Of a DNA stretch of 43,755 nucleotides, positions 34,187 through 41,970 are shown in pieces. Every line of letters starts with the position of its first letter. The first letter of the stretch is position 1. The notes under the pieces are model-generated. The model was not told the DNA's origin. It did not search any database and was given only the letters and a program-made list of their open reading frames with translations. The position numbers and the translations under genes were made by a program. Source of the DNA: an uncultured Microbulbifer sp. Lineage in GTDB: Bacteria; Pseudomonadota; Gammaproteobacteria; Pseudomonadales; Cellvibrionaceae. The DNA lies in NCBI RefSeq assembly GCF_947489355.1, contig NZ_CANLDD010000039.1, forward strand, positions 1 through 43,755. The letters run 5' to 3'.

Positions 34187-35554
34187 ATGACTATCGATGT
34201 TGTGGTTTTGGCGGCGGGCAAAGGCTCTCGCATGCGTTCGGATTTACCCAAGGTACTGCACCCGATCGGCGGTATCCCCATGCTGGGGCGTGTGATTGAA
34301 ACGGCCAGGCAGCTTGAAGAAGTGAACATTACGGTGGTTGTGGGGCACGGTGCCGAGCAGGTGCAAGCGCACTTCGCCGACAGCGGCGTGCGGTTTGTGC
34401 AGCAGGCCGAGCAACTGGGTACCGGCCATGCTGTGGCACAGGCGATCCCCCATTTCCGTCAGGGGGCCTCGGTGTTGGTACTCTACGGCGATGTGCCACT
34501 GGTCAAGGCGGGCACCCTGCAGTCGTTGTTGTCAGCGGCGGATAAAGGCCCCGCGCTGCTGTCGGTAGAGATGGCCAACCCCGCCGGCTACGGGCGCATA
34601 GTGCGCGACGATGCGGGCCGCGTACAGGCGATTGTCGAGGAGAAGGATGCCGATGCAGCCACCCTGGGTATCCGCGAAGTGAATACTGGCATACTGGCGG
34701 CGCCGGCGGAACTGCTGGCGCGCTGGTTGCCTGAATTGTCCTGCGACAATGCCCAGGGTGAATACTACCTCACGGATGTGATCGCCCGCGCGGTCAGTGA
34801 GGAGATCGCCGTCACCGGGGTGCGCGCCAGCGATGCCTTGGAAGTGGCGGGGGTGAACAGCCGCGCACAGCAGGCGCAGATGGAGCGCGCCCTGCAACAC
34901 ACCCGCGCGGTGGCACTGATGGATGCCGGGGTCACCCTGCTCGACCCAGCACGGATTGATATCCGCGGCAGCCTGGAATGCGGAACCGACGTATCCATCG
35001 ACATCAACTGCGTTTTTGAGGGGAAGGTCTCCCTGGGCAAGGGGGTGCAGATTGGGCCCAACTGCCTGTTGAAAAACTGCCGTCTGGCAGATGGTACCCG
35101 TGTGGAGGCCAATTCTGTGATTGAGCAGGCGGACGTTGCAGAGGCCTGCAGCATCGGCCCCTTTGCCCGCCTGCGCCCCGGTACCCAACTGGCAGCGGGC
35201 GCCAGGGTGGGTAACTTTGTCGAGATCAAGAAAGCAACCATCGGCGCCGGCAGCAAGGTCAATCACCTCTCCTATGTGGGCGATGCCGCCGTAGGGGAAG
35301 CGGTGAATGTCGGTGCCGGCACCATCACCTGCAACTACGATGGTGTGAATAAGTTCCTCACTGAAATTGGCGACGGCGCTTTTATCGGCTCCAACACCGC
35401 ACTGGTGGCACCGGTGAAAGTGGGTAGGGGTGCCACTGTGGGTGCGGGTTCCACCATTACCTGCGAAGTGGGCGCGGATGAGCTGGCTGTGGCACGGGGC
35501 AGACAGCGCAATATTTCCGGCTGGCAGCGCCCGGCCAAAAAAAAACGCCAGTGA
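34187..35554 (+). CDS. glmU: Bifunctional GlcNAc-1-phosphate uridyltransferase / glucosamine-1-phosphate acetyltransferase
   Basis: GlmU makes UDP-GlcNAc for peptidoglycan and lipopolysaccharide. The 455-residue protein (E. coli 456) has the nucleotidyltransferase signature LAAGKGSRMRSDLPKVLHPI at residues 7-26, with YGDVPL and GYGRIVRDD in the first domain, and a C-terminal left-handed beta-helix with hexapeptide repeats from about residue 250, including NVGAGTITCNYDGVNK. In many relatives glmU lies close to atpC; here more than 8 kb of accessory DNA separates them. No glmS follows in the window. Confidence 0.97.
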   Translation: MTIDVVVLAAGKGSRMRSDLPKVLHPIGGIPMLGRVIETARQLEEVNITVVVGHGAEQVQAHFADSGVRFVQQAEQLGTGHAVAQAIPHFRQGASVLVLYGDVPLVKAGTLQSLLSAADKGPALLSVEMANPAGYGRIVRDDAGRVQAIVEEKDADAATLGIREVNTGILAAPAELLARWLPELSCDNAQGEYYLTDVIARAVSEEIAVTGVRASDALEVAGVNSRAQQAQMERALQHTRAVALMDAGVTLLDPARIDIRGSLECGTDVSIDINCVFEGKVSLGKGVQIGPNCLLKNCRLADGTRVEANSVIEQADVAEACSIGPFARLRPGTQLAAGARVGNFVEIKKATIGAGSKVNHLSYVGDAAVGEAVNVGAGTITCNYDGVNKFLTEIGDGAFIGSNTALVAPVKVGRGATVGAGSTITCEVGADELAVARGRQRNISGWQRPAKKKRQ

Positions 35555-36598
35555 CCACCTGTCTCAAGCCTGCCCCGGTGACGGGGTGAATGCCAGCGGG
35601 CAGGCCCACGGTGTGCGGGTTCAGCCCACTTCTTACCGTTAGATTTGCGCCTAGGGAATCCAAAGGGGGGCGCCCTGATATAAAAGTCCAGAGTGCGACC
35701 ACTTGCCCGTTTCGACATCGCTTCGTTATCAGGATAAACGGGGTTAGATAGCCCAGACCCTGCCGGACCTTCACTGAGTGAGCACCAACAGACACGCTAC
35801 GCAAAGTTGATTTCCACCGTGTTGATTATCGGCTTGGAGGTAATCGGCGGGGTATCGGCCAGCGTGCGTTCAAACGAAAAGCCAAAGCCTGCGGCTAGCT
35901 TGCTTGCGTCGAGCGTGGCTGGGGTCTTCGTTGACCCGGTGCGGCTGCTTATACGTGCCGTTTTGCCGGTCGGGCGGGTGCGATTGTCGATGCAAACTCA
36001 CACCGGGATATTCTCTGGTGCATGGCAATAAAGCGGACTCATTCAACGGGTGGTATTAATGAAGCCATTGCGTTTTTTCGTGCGTATATCAATAGAAATA
36101 GTGGCACCAAAATTATCTTATTGGATGGTATTGCGTTTTCTTTCCTGCAAGAGCGGCGTAAGATCGATAAATATTTATCTGCGTGATGGGTAGTAATTGG
36201 GCCAGCCGCTCTGCGCCAATGGCCCAATAGCATCGAAATACCCAGGCATTTTCCCAAACCCCTTCCCTTCCACAGGAGAACGGTACGTGACCTAAGCGTA
36301 AGTAAAAGGCGCTGGCCCAAGGTGCCGGAAACACCAAAGGCCAGCTAACCAAATTGATAACATAGATATCAAAATGGCTCTATGGATAATACGCTAGAAG
36401 CCCGCTCGTCTTCAATAAAGTGGGCCCCCTTCAGGCGCTTGGGGCGGTTGCCCAGGCCCTGGGAGCGTTGCGTCCGCCGGTTCTGCTTTACGGCCTACCG
36501 TTCCCGTGCGCCACCCTGCATTGCCTCCCGTCGTTATTTTCCAGCTATTCCCATCACAAAAAATCACTCCAGGATTTGCGATCCGGAAGGAAAGGTTT
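35555..36598. other. Long stretch between glmU and csrA without a recognisable gene
   Basis: No RNA gene or conserved protein could be read in these 1044 bases. One small plus-strand ORF at 36022-36186 has protein-like composition and is listed separately. Other open frames are short and show no motif. The stretch may hold decayed genes, because the cassette array begins about 1 kb beyond its right end. Confidence 0.5.
36022..36186 (+). CDS. Small ORF of unknown function (54 residues)
   Basis: ATG 36022 gives MAIKRTHSTGGINEAIAFFR, then AYINRNSGTKIILLDGIAFS and a charged end. The alternation of hydrophobic and charged residues looks like a real polypeptide or the remnant of one, but I recognise no family and see no convincing ribosome site. 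It could be a gene fragment. Confidence 0.25.
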   Translation: MAIKRTHSTGGINEAIAFFRAYINRNSGTKIILLDGIAFSFLQERRKIDKYLSA

Positions 36599-36787
36599 AT
36601 GTTGGTTGTAAAACGCCGGCCAGGCGAGAACCTCAGAATTGGAAAAAATGTTTCCGTCACCGTATTGGGTATTTCAGGCAATCAGGTCAGAGTGGGTATC
36701 GCGGCCCCCAAATCCCTGCCTGTACACCGTGAGGAAGTGTATAGACGTATCCAAAAGGAAGAGGAGCTAAACAAAGCGAGCCGTTGA
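36599..36787 (+). CDS. csrA: Carbon storage regulator CsrA/RsmA
   Basis: CsrA binds GGA motifs in mRNA leaders and controls translation and stability of many transcripts. The 62-residue product is full length (E. coli 61). ATG 36599 is preceded by GGAAGGAAAGG. The conserved parts are [19 protein letters not shown] and [12 protein letters not shown]44 of the VHREE motif, which contacts RNA, is present. The N-terminus reads [15 protein letters not shown], slightly divergent from MLILTRRVGE. It stands alone and is followed by a hairpin. Whether it is the main CsrA or a paralogue (RsmN/E-like) cannot be told here. Confidence 0.93.
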   Translation: MLVVKRRPGENLRIGKNVSVTVLGISGNQVRVGIAAPKSLPVHREEVYRRIQKEEELNKASR

Positions 36788-36800
36788 GAAACCGGCTCGC
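36776..36800. repeat. Hairpin overlapping the csrA stop
   Basis: GCGAGCCG and CGGCTCGC pair over a 9-base loop that contains the csrA stop codon. There is no T-run, so a role as terminator or mRNA stabiliser is only possible. Confidence 0.5.
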
Positions 36801-37477
36801 CCAGAGGGGGAGCCTGTCAAGAATACTGTGTAGCCGCCGCTGCGTATTGCTTGAGAATGCCCAATACGCATACCCCATACCATCTTTCAGTGATTGGTTT
36901 TCCAAAATTCCGTTGTGTGAAATAAATCGGTAATGCCAGCGCTCTCCCTCTGGCGTTTACCGGTATTGACTGGCAGCCTGGCACCAGGCCCGCAGCGAAT
37001 CCGCTTGGTTCGTTGTGAAGGTTTTTTCTATTGCTGCGGGCTATGGTTTTCAGCACCAGAACACAAAAAGCGGGACACAGGATTTGCACTGAACAACAGG
37101 TTTGTAGAGGATCTGAGAGGGGCCATTCACCCACTTAACTTATTATTAGCGCGGAGGTTGGCGATATGCTTATCCGATAAATCGCGCACAGCGAAATTTG
37201 TTAAAGTGGATAAGCATACCAGGCTGGAGCCTTGTGTTCTGTCCAATCCATACTTTAGTGACACGGAAAGTTTGCAGGTTTGAAAATGATCCATAAAGTG
37301 AAAAGAATTCAGAGGAACAGGGCTGGGATTAACATTCATTGAGAGATACCTGTAATTAATAGCTTTGACTTTACCGATGCTTTAAGCGAGTGCGAAAGGG
37401 CAATTTGGTCAGCCTGACCGTTATTTTTGAGAGGGCGCTAACTTTTCCTAAAAGTTCAATAAATCCAAGGGGTTACA
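36788..37477. other. Non-coding stretch between csrA and the cassette array
   Basis: No gene is recognisable. The stretch contains an 11-base perfect inverted repeat (37165-37175 and 37208-37218), a short hairpin GGTCAGCCTGACC (37407-37419) followed by TTATTTTT, and AACTTTT/AAAAGTT (about 37439-37455). Base composition turns AT-rich from about 37,320. No integron integrase or attI site could be identified. Confidence 0.5.
37165..37218. repeat. Perfect 11-base inverted repeat with structured interior
   Basis: TATGCTTATCC and GGATAAGCATA enclose 32 bases; inside, AAATCGC and GCGAAATTT pair imperfectly. The bulged hairpin resembles a recombinase target site in layout, but no GTTRRRY-type core is present at its ends. 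Confidence 0.55.
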
Positions 37478-37654
37478 TTTATTGATGAATTTTGGGATAA
37501 TGGTTGCAGTGATTATGATTTTAGGTGGTTCGATAGTGCTAAATTATTTTATCTAATTGATTTCAATTTTGGTTTTGAAATTTTGGCACAAAAAGAATCC
37601 AGAAATACTGGTCATGGTGATCAGTATATAAAAGGTAGCCTTATTGGGGAATGA
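37463..37654 (+). pseudogene. 5'-truncated ORF upstream of the DUF2262-like gene
   Basis: An open frame from just after a TAA at 37460-37462 reads FIDEFWDNGCSDYDFRWFDS and continues to GDQYIKGSLIGE, then stops 5 bases before the next ATG. It has no usable start codon at its left end. The aromatic- and acid-rich composition resembles small immunity-type proteins, but I recognise no family. Tight spacing to the following gene suggests a former two-gene unit whose first gene has lost its 5' part. Confidence 0.45.
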
Positions 37655-37659
37655 GATAG

Positions 37660-38502
37660 ATGGAAGATATATTTAAAGAGGCCTCTATTAAAAAGGAAAA
37701 ACTTCATAGAGAATTCGCTGAGCTGCCAGAAACAATAATAACAGGTGTGGTTGGAGCTCGTGATGCAGTAGGTAATAAGCGAGGAGCAGGCAAAGTTCCG
37801 GGAGATGAATACTGGTCATTGAAACTATCTCTAATAGCCTGGAAAGAGCTTGGAAAAAAAATAAACAATTCACCTCTCATTTTTTCGAATGATCTTACTT
37901 ACAGCGAGTTAAAACTTATTCAAGATCACGTTGAGCGAGAATCCTTGGTGCAATTTAAAGTTAAGCTCTCAAAAGAGAGTCCGTTCGGTGATGCTAGAGC
38001 ACAACTATTATCCATTTTAGATACCCCGGATGACATTGAACTTAAAGCAGCACTAGAAAAATATAAAGAGCCAGTAGAAGTTACCCACCCGGAGTTTGGT
38101 GTCTTAGTGCTTGATAGGTCGTTAGATTGTTTTGAAGGCACAATAAATTGGCAGGGAGAGCCAGTAGAACTTTCGGTCTCTGTAGATGAAGAAGATGGTT
38201 CTATCAGTAGTAGTCTAAAAACTATAGAGGCTCTGTATAGTCAATCTGGTGACTGGTCTAAGAAAATTGCAGACTATGCAGTTTCTGAACTCCTTGAAGT
38301 AATGAATAAGAATTGGCTTGAAGGGGAAAAGGAATTTACTGCGTCAGATTTTATTAATTCGATGGAGTTGCTATTTATTACGGTTTATCCTGATGGAAAA
38401 TTCGAGTTTTGCCATGATGATGGTGACATGTTCTTGGGGCATTCGATTATAATTTCTGGCTCACTAACTGATGGCCTTAGTGAAGCAGGTATCTCAGGCT
38501 AA
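37660..38502 (+). CDS. DUF2262-like protein (first intact cassette ORF)
   Basis: The 280-residue protein is soluble and acidic, with no signal peptide. The segment VTHPEFGVLVLDRSLDCFEG followed by TINWQGEPVELSVSVDEEDG and a later helical part containing NWLEGEKEFTASDF resembles DUF2262 domains, proteins of unknown function often in toxin/immunity or defence contexts. The assignment is by pattern memory and should be read with care. Its stop codon overlaps the R'' end of the attC site at 38497-38560, as is usual for an integron cassette. AT-rich codon use differs from the origin core. Confidence 0.65.
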   Translation: MEDIFKEASIKKEKLHREFAELPETIITGVVGARDAVGNKRGAGKVPGDEYWSLKLSLIAWKELGKKINNSPLIFSNDLTYSELKLIQDHVERESLVQFKVKLSKESPFGDARAQLLSILDTPDDIELKAALEKYKEPVEVTHPEFGVLVLDRSLDCFEGTINWQGEPVELSVSVDEEDGSISSSLKTIEALYSQSGDWSKKIADYAVSELLEVMNKNWLEGEKEFTASDFINSMELLFITVYPDGKFEFCHDDGDMFLGHSIIISGSLTDGLSEAGISG

Positions 38503-38560
38503 CAAGTGCAAGCAACAGGACTCGCAACAAGTTGCTCGCCTTTGCTGCGGGCGTTAGGAC
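38497..38560 (+). repeat. attC site 1
   Basis: GGCTAAC opens and GTTAGGA(C) closes an imperfect palindrome; the inner arms GCAAGCAACAGGACTCGCAAC and GTTGCTCGCCTTTGCTGC pair with bulges. It begins at the stop codon of the DUF2262-like gene. Confidence 0.8.
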
Positions 38561-38579
38561 ACTTTAAAGAAATCTAAAT

Positions 38580-39305
38580 ATGTTCAAGAATATAGAGGTT
38601 ATACCTCAATTTCCTTCGTTAACTCCAGATGATATTTTAGACGTTAGTAATCGCCTTAAAGAAAGATTTGGATACAAAAAATTTCCAAGTGAATATGGCG
38701 ATTTTCTACAAGAAACAAACGGTTGTTTATTTTCGCCTAATGACGAAGAATTGGAAATTGGAATACAGCTTAAAATTGATTTGCCATTCATAGAAAAGGC
38801 AGATGTGGCAGGCATTTTTGGCGTTTGGTATGACCGTTTCGATGGTAATGAACCTTCAAATACAAACTGGCCAGAACTGTTTGCATCTAATGAAAACTCT
38901 AAAGAAAATTTTGATGTTCTTCCTGACAATATGATGTCTTTCGCATACGAGGAAGACTCATCTGGTAGTCTCTTTGCAATATCTACAGACCAAAGAGATT
39001 TTGGTCAGGTCTATTACTATTATGACGGCTATATGTATTCGATATTCGGTCGTAAATTTATGCTAGAAAAGTTTGGTTACTGTTACTACGAGCAGAAACT
39101 GTTAAATACTCTAGAAAAATATGGCTTTGATCGAAGCCAGATAAAGAAAACAAATGAATTGTCTGAATTTGAACCATATCAAGTCATAAACAGTTTAGAA
39201 AGTTTGCCTGAAGATTGCGAATTCGAACTGTTGAGAAATAGATTTGTTCCAGTGGCAAATTCCTTTAATGACTTTATGGCCAAACTAACAGAGGTTGAGT
39301 GGTGA
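38580..39305 (+). CDS. SUKH/SMI1-KNR4-type protein
   Basis: The 241-residue protein shows the SUKH-type pattern: an N-terminal helix with RLKERFGYKKFPSEYGDFLQ, then ETNGCLFSPNDEELEIG, and the strand-rich middle with SFAYEEDSSGSLFAISTDQ. SUKH proteins act mostly as immunity proteins to contact-dependent or polymorphic toxins. No toxin gene is next to it; it is the only ORF of its cassette, bounded by attC sites on both sides. An orphan immunity function is inference. Confidence 0.75.
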   Translation: MFKNIEVIPQFPSLTPDDILDVSNRLKERFGYKKFPSEYGDFLQETNGCLFSPNDEELEIGIQLKIDLPFIEKADVAGIFGVWYDRFDGNEPSNTNWPELFASNENSKENFDVLPDNMMSFAYEEDSSGSLFAISTDQRDFGQVYYYYDGYMYSIFGRKFMLEKFGYCYYEQKLLNTLEKYGFDRSQIKKTNELSEFEPYQVINSLESLPEDCEFELLRNRFVPVANSFNDFMAKLTEVEW

Positions 39306-39308
39306 AAG

Positions 39309-39375
39309 CCCTAACAAGGTTGGACATGTTCGCCTTCGCCTTCGCTTTGCTCGGCCCATGCCAACGGCGTTATAC
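39309..39375 (+). repeat. attC site 2
   Basis: CCCTAAC ... GTTATAC. The ends pair: CCCTAACAAGGTTGGACATG against the complement of CATGCCAACGGCGTTATAC, with a bulged centre of TTCGCCTTCGC type. It begins 3 bases after the SUKH stop. Confidence 0.85.
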
Positions 39376-39387
39376 GTAGATACGACA

Positions 39388-39642
39388 ATGGATATTTCTC
39401 AGTATTACGATGAAGCAGAGACCATCGGGAAGTTAGTAAAGACCCAGGCGCCTTATATTTTGTCTGCATTAGATTACCCTCCTGAAGACGACCATCCATC
39501 TTCAGAGACAGCAGGGAAAGCTCTAGATTTATACATTCAAGGCGCCATAATGGAGAATAGCGCAGAGCATAAATTATGGATTAAAATAGGAGTTTCTTGT
39601 TTGGTTTTAGGGGTAGCCATCGGATGGCTTATATGGGGCTAA
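39388..39642 (+). CDS. Small tail-anchored membrane protein (cassette ORF)
   Basis: I choose ATG 39388, 12 bases after attC site 2, because an earlier reading would run through the attC site. The 84 residues begin MDISQYYDEAETIGKLVKTQ, a soluble helical part, and end with one membrane segment (IGVSCLVLGVAIGWLIWG) at the very C-terminus. No family is recognised. Confidence 0.6.
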   Translation: MDISQYYDEAETIGKLVKTQAPYILSALDYPPEDDHPSSETAGKALDLYIQGAIMENSAEHKLWIKIGVSCLVLGVAIGWLIWG

Positions 39643-39646
39643 CTAC

Positions 39647-39730
39647 GTATAATAAGCGCATGTTGTTCGCCGCTATCGCGGCCGGACGGCTTACGCTATG
39701 CTCCAGCTGCCGCAAATGCGAACGTTATAC
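39647..39730 (+). repeat. attC site 3
   Basis: GTATAAT ... GTTATAC. GTATAATAAGCGCAT pairs with ATGCGAACGTTATAC over most of its length, and the centre contains further GC-rich self-complementary parts. It starts 4 bases after the preceding stop. Confidence 0.85.
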
Positions 39731-39743
39731 ATGAGGAGGTCAT

Positions 39744-40292
39744 GTGGCAGAAAAATTTAAAGCCTTGACTGAAAAGCATATTGGTTTCATCGGCAACCAA
39801 CATATTTTCTTTGTCGGCACTGCCGCAAGTGAAGGCTTCGTTAATGTTTCCCCAAAAGGCATGGATAGCTTTAGAGTAGTAAATAACTCCAAAGTGGCGT
39901 GGCTCAACCTTACTGGAAGCGGGAATGAAACGGCAGCCCACATTCTAGAAAACAATCGAATGACCATAATGTTCTGTTCATTTGATAAGCAGCCACTTAT
40001 ATTGAGGTTGTATGGTCACGTAAAAATCATCCATCCTCGAGATAAAGATTGGCCTAGTCAAGTAAAACTATTTCCCGAATACACCGGAGCACGTCAGATA
40101 TTTGAGTTAAATTTGGAGCTGGTTCAAACCTCATGTGGCTACGCAGTGCCCTTTTATGAATTAGTTGGTGAAAGACCGACACTGAGAAAGTGGGCCGACA
40201 ACCGAGGGAGAAAAGGTGTAGAGGAATATTGGCAAGAGAAAAATACTAAAAGCCTTGACGGTAAGGACACTGGAATAATTGAAACTGTATAA
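39744..40292 (+). CDS. Pyridoxamine 5'-phosphate oxidase-like FMN protein (cassette ORF)
   Basis: The 182-residue protein resembles the split-barrel PNPOx-like family: HIGFIGNQHIFFVGTAASEG, VNVSPKGMDSFRVVNNSKVA, NETAAHILENNRMTIMFCSF and RLYGHVKIIHPRD. Proteins of this group bind FMN or F420 and have mixed redox roles; the substrate is unknown. The start is GTG 39744, just after AGGAGGT. Its stop codon lies in the R'' end of attC site 4. Confidence 0.82.
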   Translation: MAEKFKALTEKHIGFIGNQHIFFVGTAASEGFVNVSPKGMDSFRVVNNSKVAWLNLTGSGNETAAHILENNRMTIMFCSFDKQPLILRLYGHVKIIHPRDKDWPSQVKLFPEYTGARQIFELNLELVQTSCGYAVPFYELVGERPTLRKWADNRGRKGVEEYWQEKNTKSLDGKDTGIIETV

Positions 40293-40370
40293 CAAGCAGC
40301 GGCAACACCGACCCTGCGGGCCTGGACTCACTACGCTACCCTTTGTTCGCCGTTACGCTGAGTGTTAGTG
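40287..40370 (+). repeat. attC site 4
   Basis: GTATAAC ... GTTAGTG with the GC-rich self-complementary middle CAGCGGCAACACCGACCC ... TTTGTTCGCCGTTACGCTG. Its R' core is directly followed by, and overlaps, the GTGCG start of a group II intron-like end. Confidence 0.8.
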
Positions 40371-40460
40371 CGTCAAGCTAAGCTTGATGCTTCTTGCAAG
40401 GTGGAAGTCCCTGTCAGGTAAGGCCTAACCAGCCACCTGTATCGAGTGTTGCGCGTAGGG

Positions 40461-40837
40461 CGGAGCAGTTGGGTCATCAACGGGTCGTGGTTGACCCGAT
40501 CGAAGAATTTGGACAAATCGATGTCCACAGCAACCTTCAGGCCCCGCTTGATGCAGTGCTGGATACGGCTGACGGCGTCATGGGCACGCCTGCCGGGCCT
40601 GAAGCCATAGCTGTGGTTGGAGAAGGTCGGGCCCAGGATCGGCGTCAGTACCTGGCTGATCGCCTGCTGGATCACGCGGTTGTGTACCCTGGGTATCCCC
40701 AGGTGGCGCTCGCCCCCTGAGGGCTTGGGTATTGCGACCCGTTTGGCAGGTTGGGGCTGGTAGTAGCCCTCAACCAGGGCTCGGCGCAGTGCGGACCAGC
40801 GTGACTTTATCCACTGGGGATAGTCTTCGATTGTCAC
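40461..40837 (-). pseudogene. Group II intron reverse transcriptase/maturase fragment
   Basis: The minus strand reads TIEDYPQWIKSRWSALRRAL, then YQPQPAKRVAIPKPSGGERH, LGIPRVHNRVIQQAISQVL, FSNHSYGFRPGRRAHDAVSR and VDIDLSKFFDRVNHD, the RT blocks 1 to 3 region of group II intron LtrA-like proteins. The first 40-50 residues before TIEDYP are missing (a stop and unrelated sequence precede the GTG at 40837), and homology ends just after FFDRVNHDPLMTQLL. The catalytic YADD block, the thumb/X domain and the rest are absent, so the protein is inactive. The frame runs on to 40373 through intron-end sequence. Confidence 0.88.
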
Positions 40838-41112
40838 AACCGGATATCCTCATAAGGTAGTGATGCCTCACTCTTTGTTTAATGTTCGGGCCTTCCCTCT
40901 CTTCGGCTCCCTGCTGGTTCCAGGTACTATGTCCTGTGCTGACTTCTGCATTATCACCGCGTAGGTTCCCCCCGGCCTGTGGTGCAGATCTCCCCAGATA
41001 AAAACATGAACCGTCCCTGCACAACCGCCGCATTGTCCCTGCTTCTCGAACCTGTGGACTTCGTTATCTTGTGCTAACTCGTCCCCGGAGCTGGGCCTTA
41101 TATACGATTTCT

Positions 41113-41200
41113 GTTCGTAGGCTCGTAGGCTCGTAGGCTCGTAGGCTCGTAGGCTCGTAGGCTCGTAGGCTCGTAGGCTCGTAGGCTCGTAGGCTCGCAG
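41113..41200. repeat. Tandem repeat of an 8-base unit
   Basis: Eleven units: GTTCGTAG, then nine exact GCTCGTAG copies (41121-41192), then GCTCGCAG. It lies inside the intron remnant and gives an apparent LRAYEPTS peptide repeat on the minus strand, because three 8-base units make eight codons. Confidence 0.97.
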
Positions 41201-41345
41201 GTTTGCGCTCGGGCTTCCTCCAGAAAACCCCTCGCGAGGTTGCCCTTGCCGTCGGCTAGTAGTTATGATCACCGGTAACCCGGTGAGCAGGCTCTCCTAC
41301 AGAGGACTTTCACCTCATTAATTCATGCCTATGCTGGGCGTACAC

Positions 41346-41410
41346 AAGCGCAAGCACGCGGAACTAATTTCCGCTGCGCTTCAATTTGTCCGGTGTTGCG
41401 GGCGTTCGGC
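41346..41410 (+). repeat. Partial attC site (left end lost at the intron junction)
   Basis: AAGCGCAAGCACGCGG pairs with CCGCTGCGCTT, and the sequence ends GGGCGTTCGGC, an R'-like core. The R'' box is missing, because the intron remnant begins where it should be. It precedes the next cassette ORF by 20 bases. Confidence 0.65.
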
Positions 41411-41430
41411 TCCAAAACATGAGGGAGATT

Positions 41431-41970
41431 ATGAAATACTTAGTAGTTTTACTTATCACTATATTTTCTTGTGTGTCCCAAGCCTCTCAAGAGACCGCTG
41501 AATCATTGGTGCTTCGTAAGTCGTACCCGATTCAACTTTATATGGGTGCATGTGTCACTTCTCGCGCTCAGCCATCACAAGTTGAGAGCCAGGCTAAAGA
41601 AATGGGATTTATTGAAGCTGAAGGTGAAGTGGCTCGCCAATATTTGCAAGGCCATAAAGGGAAAGTGTGGGTTTCCAGCAATGAACACGGAAATTTCAGC
41701 ATTGCCGCCCAAGATAGAGGTTTATGTTCCATATTTATTCATCAAGGCAACCCAGAGCAACTTATAGCCAGCATGGAGGCATGGTTACCTCCAGAAGGGT
41801 CTGGGTTCAGCTATAAGAAAGAAATCGTTTCTAAATCTGGTTCGTTGAAAACCACTTCATATAAAATATTTCGTGGCACTAAGCTAATGGAACTGTGGGT
41901 AATTTCACTATCTAGCCAAGCCAACTCTAAGCTTGTAGCAATAATGTCTTATGATACATCGCAAACCTAA
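41431..41970 (+). CDS. Small secreted protein (cassette ORF)
   Basis: ATG 41431 follows GAGGGAGATT and gives a signal peptide MKYLVVLLITIFSCVSQA, then a mature protein of about 160 residues with two cysteines, one in MGACVTSRAQPS and one in DRGLCSIFIHQG, and a WLPPEGSGF motif. The layout (cysteine, VWVSSNEHGNFSIAAQ, cysteine, then LPPEGSG) reminds me of the NMCC_0638-like family of small secreted or lipoproteins, but I cannot confirm it. The stop codon overlaps attC site 5. Confidence 0.6.
   Translation: MKYLVVLLITIFSCVSQASQETAESLVLRKSYPIQLYMGACVTSRAQPSQVESQAKEMGFIEAEGEVARQYLQGHKGKVWVSSNEHGNFSIAAQDRGLCSIFIHQGNPEQLIASMEAWLPPEGSGFSYKKEIVSKSGSLKTTSYKIFRGTKLMELWVISLSSQANSKLVAIMSYDTSQT

Larger units (their letters stand above)
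40368..41345 (-). mobile_element. Rearranged group II intron remnant (IIC-attC type likely)
   Basis: The minus strand begins near 41345 with GTGTACGCCCAGCATAGGC, then GAGGTGAAAGTCC and AGCCGACGGCAAGGGCAACC, which look like the 5' end and domain I of a bacterial group II intron. About 500 bases later comes a reverse-transcriptase fragment (40461-40837). The ribozyme 3' part (domains V and VI) was not found. The right edge abuts a partial attC. The element is antisense to the cassette ORFs, the orientation known for group IIC introns that target attC sites. On the plus strand at 40368 a second intron-like 5' end begins: GTGCG, then AAGGTGGAAGTCC and CCAGCCACCTG, facing the first. The RT part is certain; the ends are less so. 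Confidence 0.65.

Noticed and set aside
35335..35804. Minus-strand ORFs overlapping the 3' end of glmU
   Set aside because: They overlap a certain gene, have no recognisable motif and no good ribosome site.
36817..37134. Possible integron integrase on the minus strand next to the array
   Set aside because: The translated frames show no tyrosine-recombinase motifs and no match to the IntI-specific region.
41113..41200. Possible CRISPR array
   Set aside because: The units are 8 bases long and contiguous, with no spacers.
40868..41272. 134-codon minus-strand ORF with LRAYEPTS repeats
   Set aside because: It is read from the ribozyme part of the intron remnant and from the 8-base tandem repeat; not a likely protein gene.
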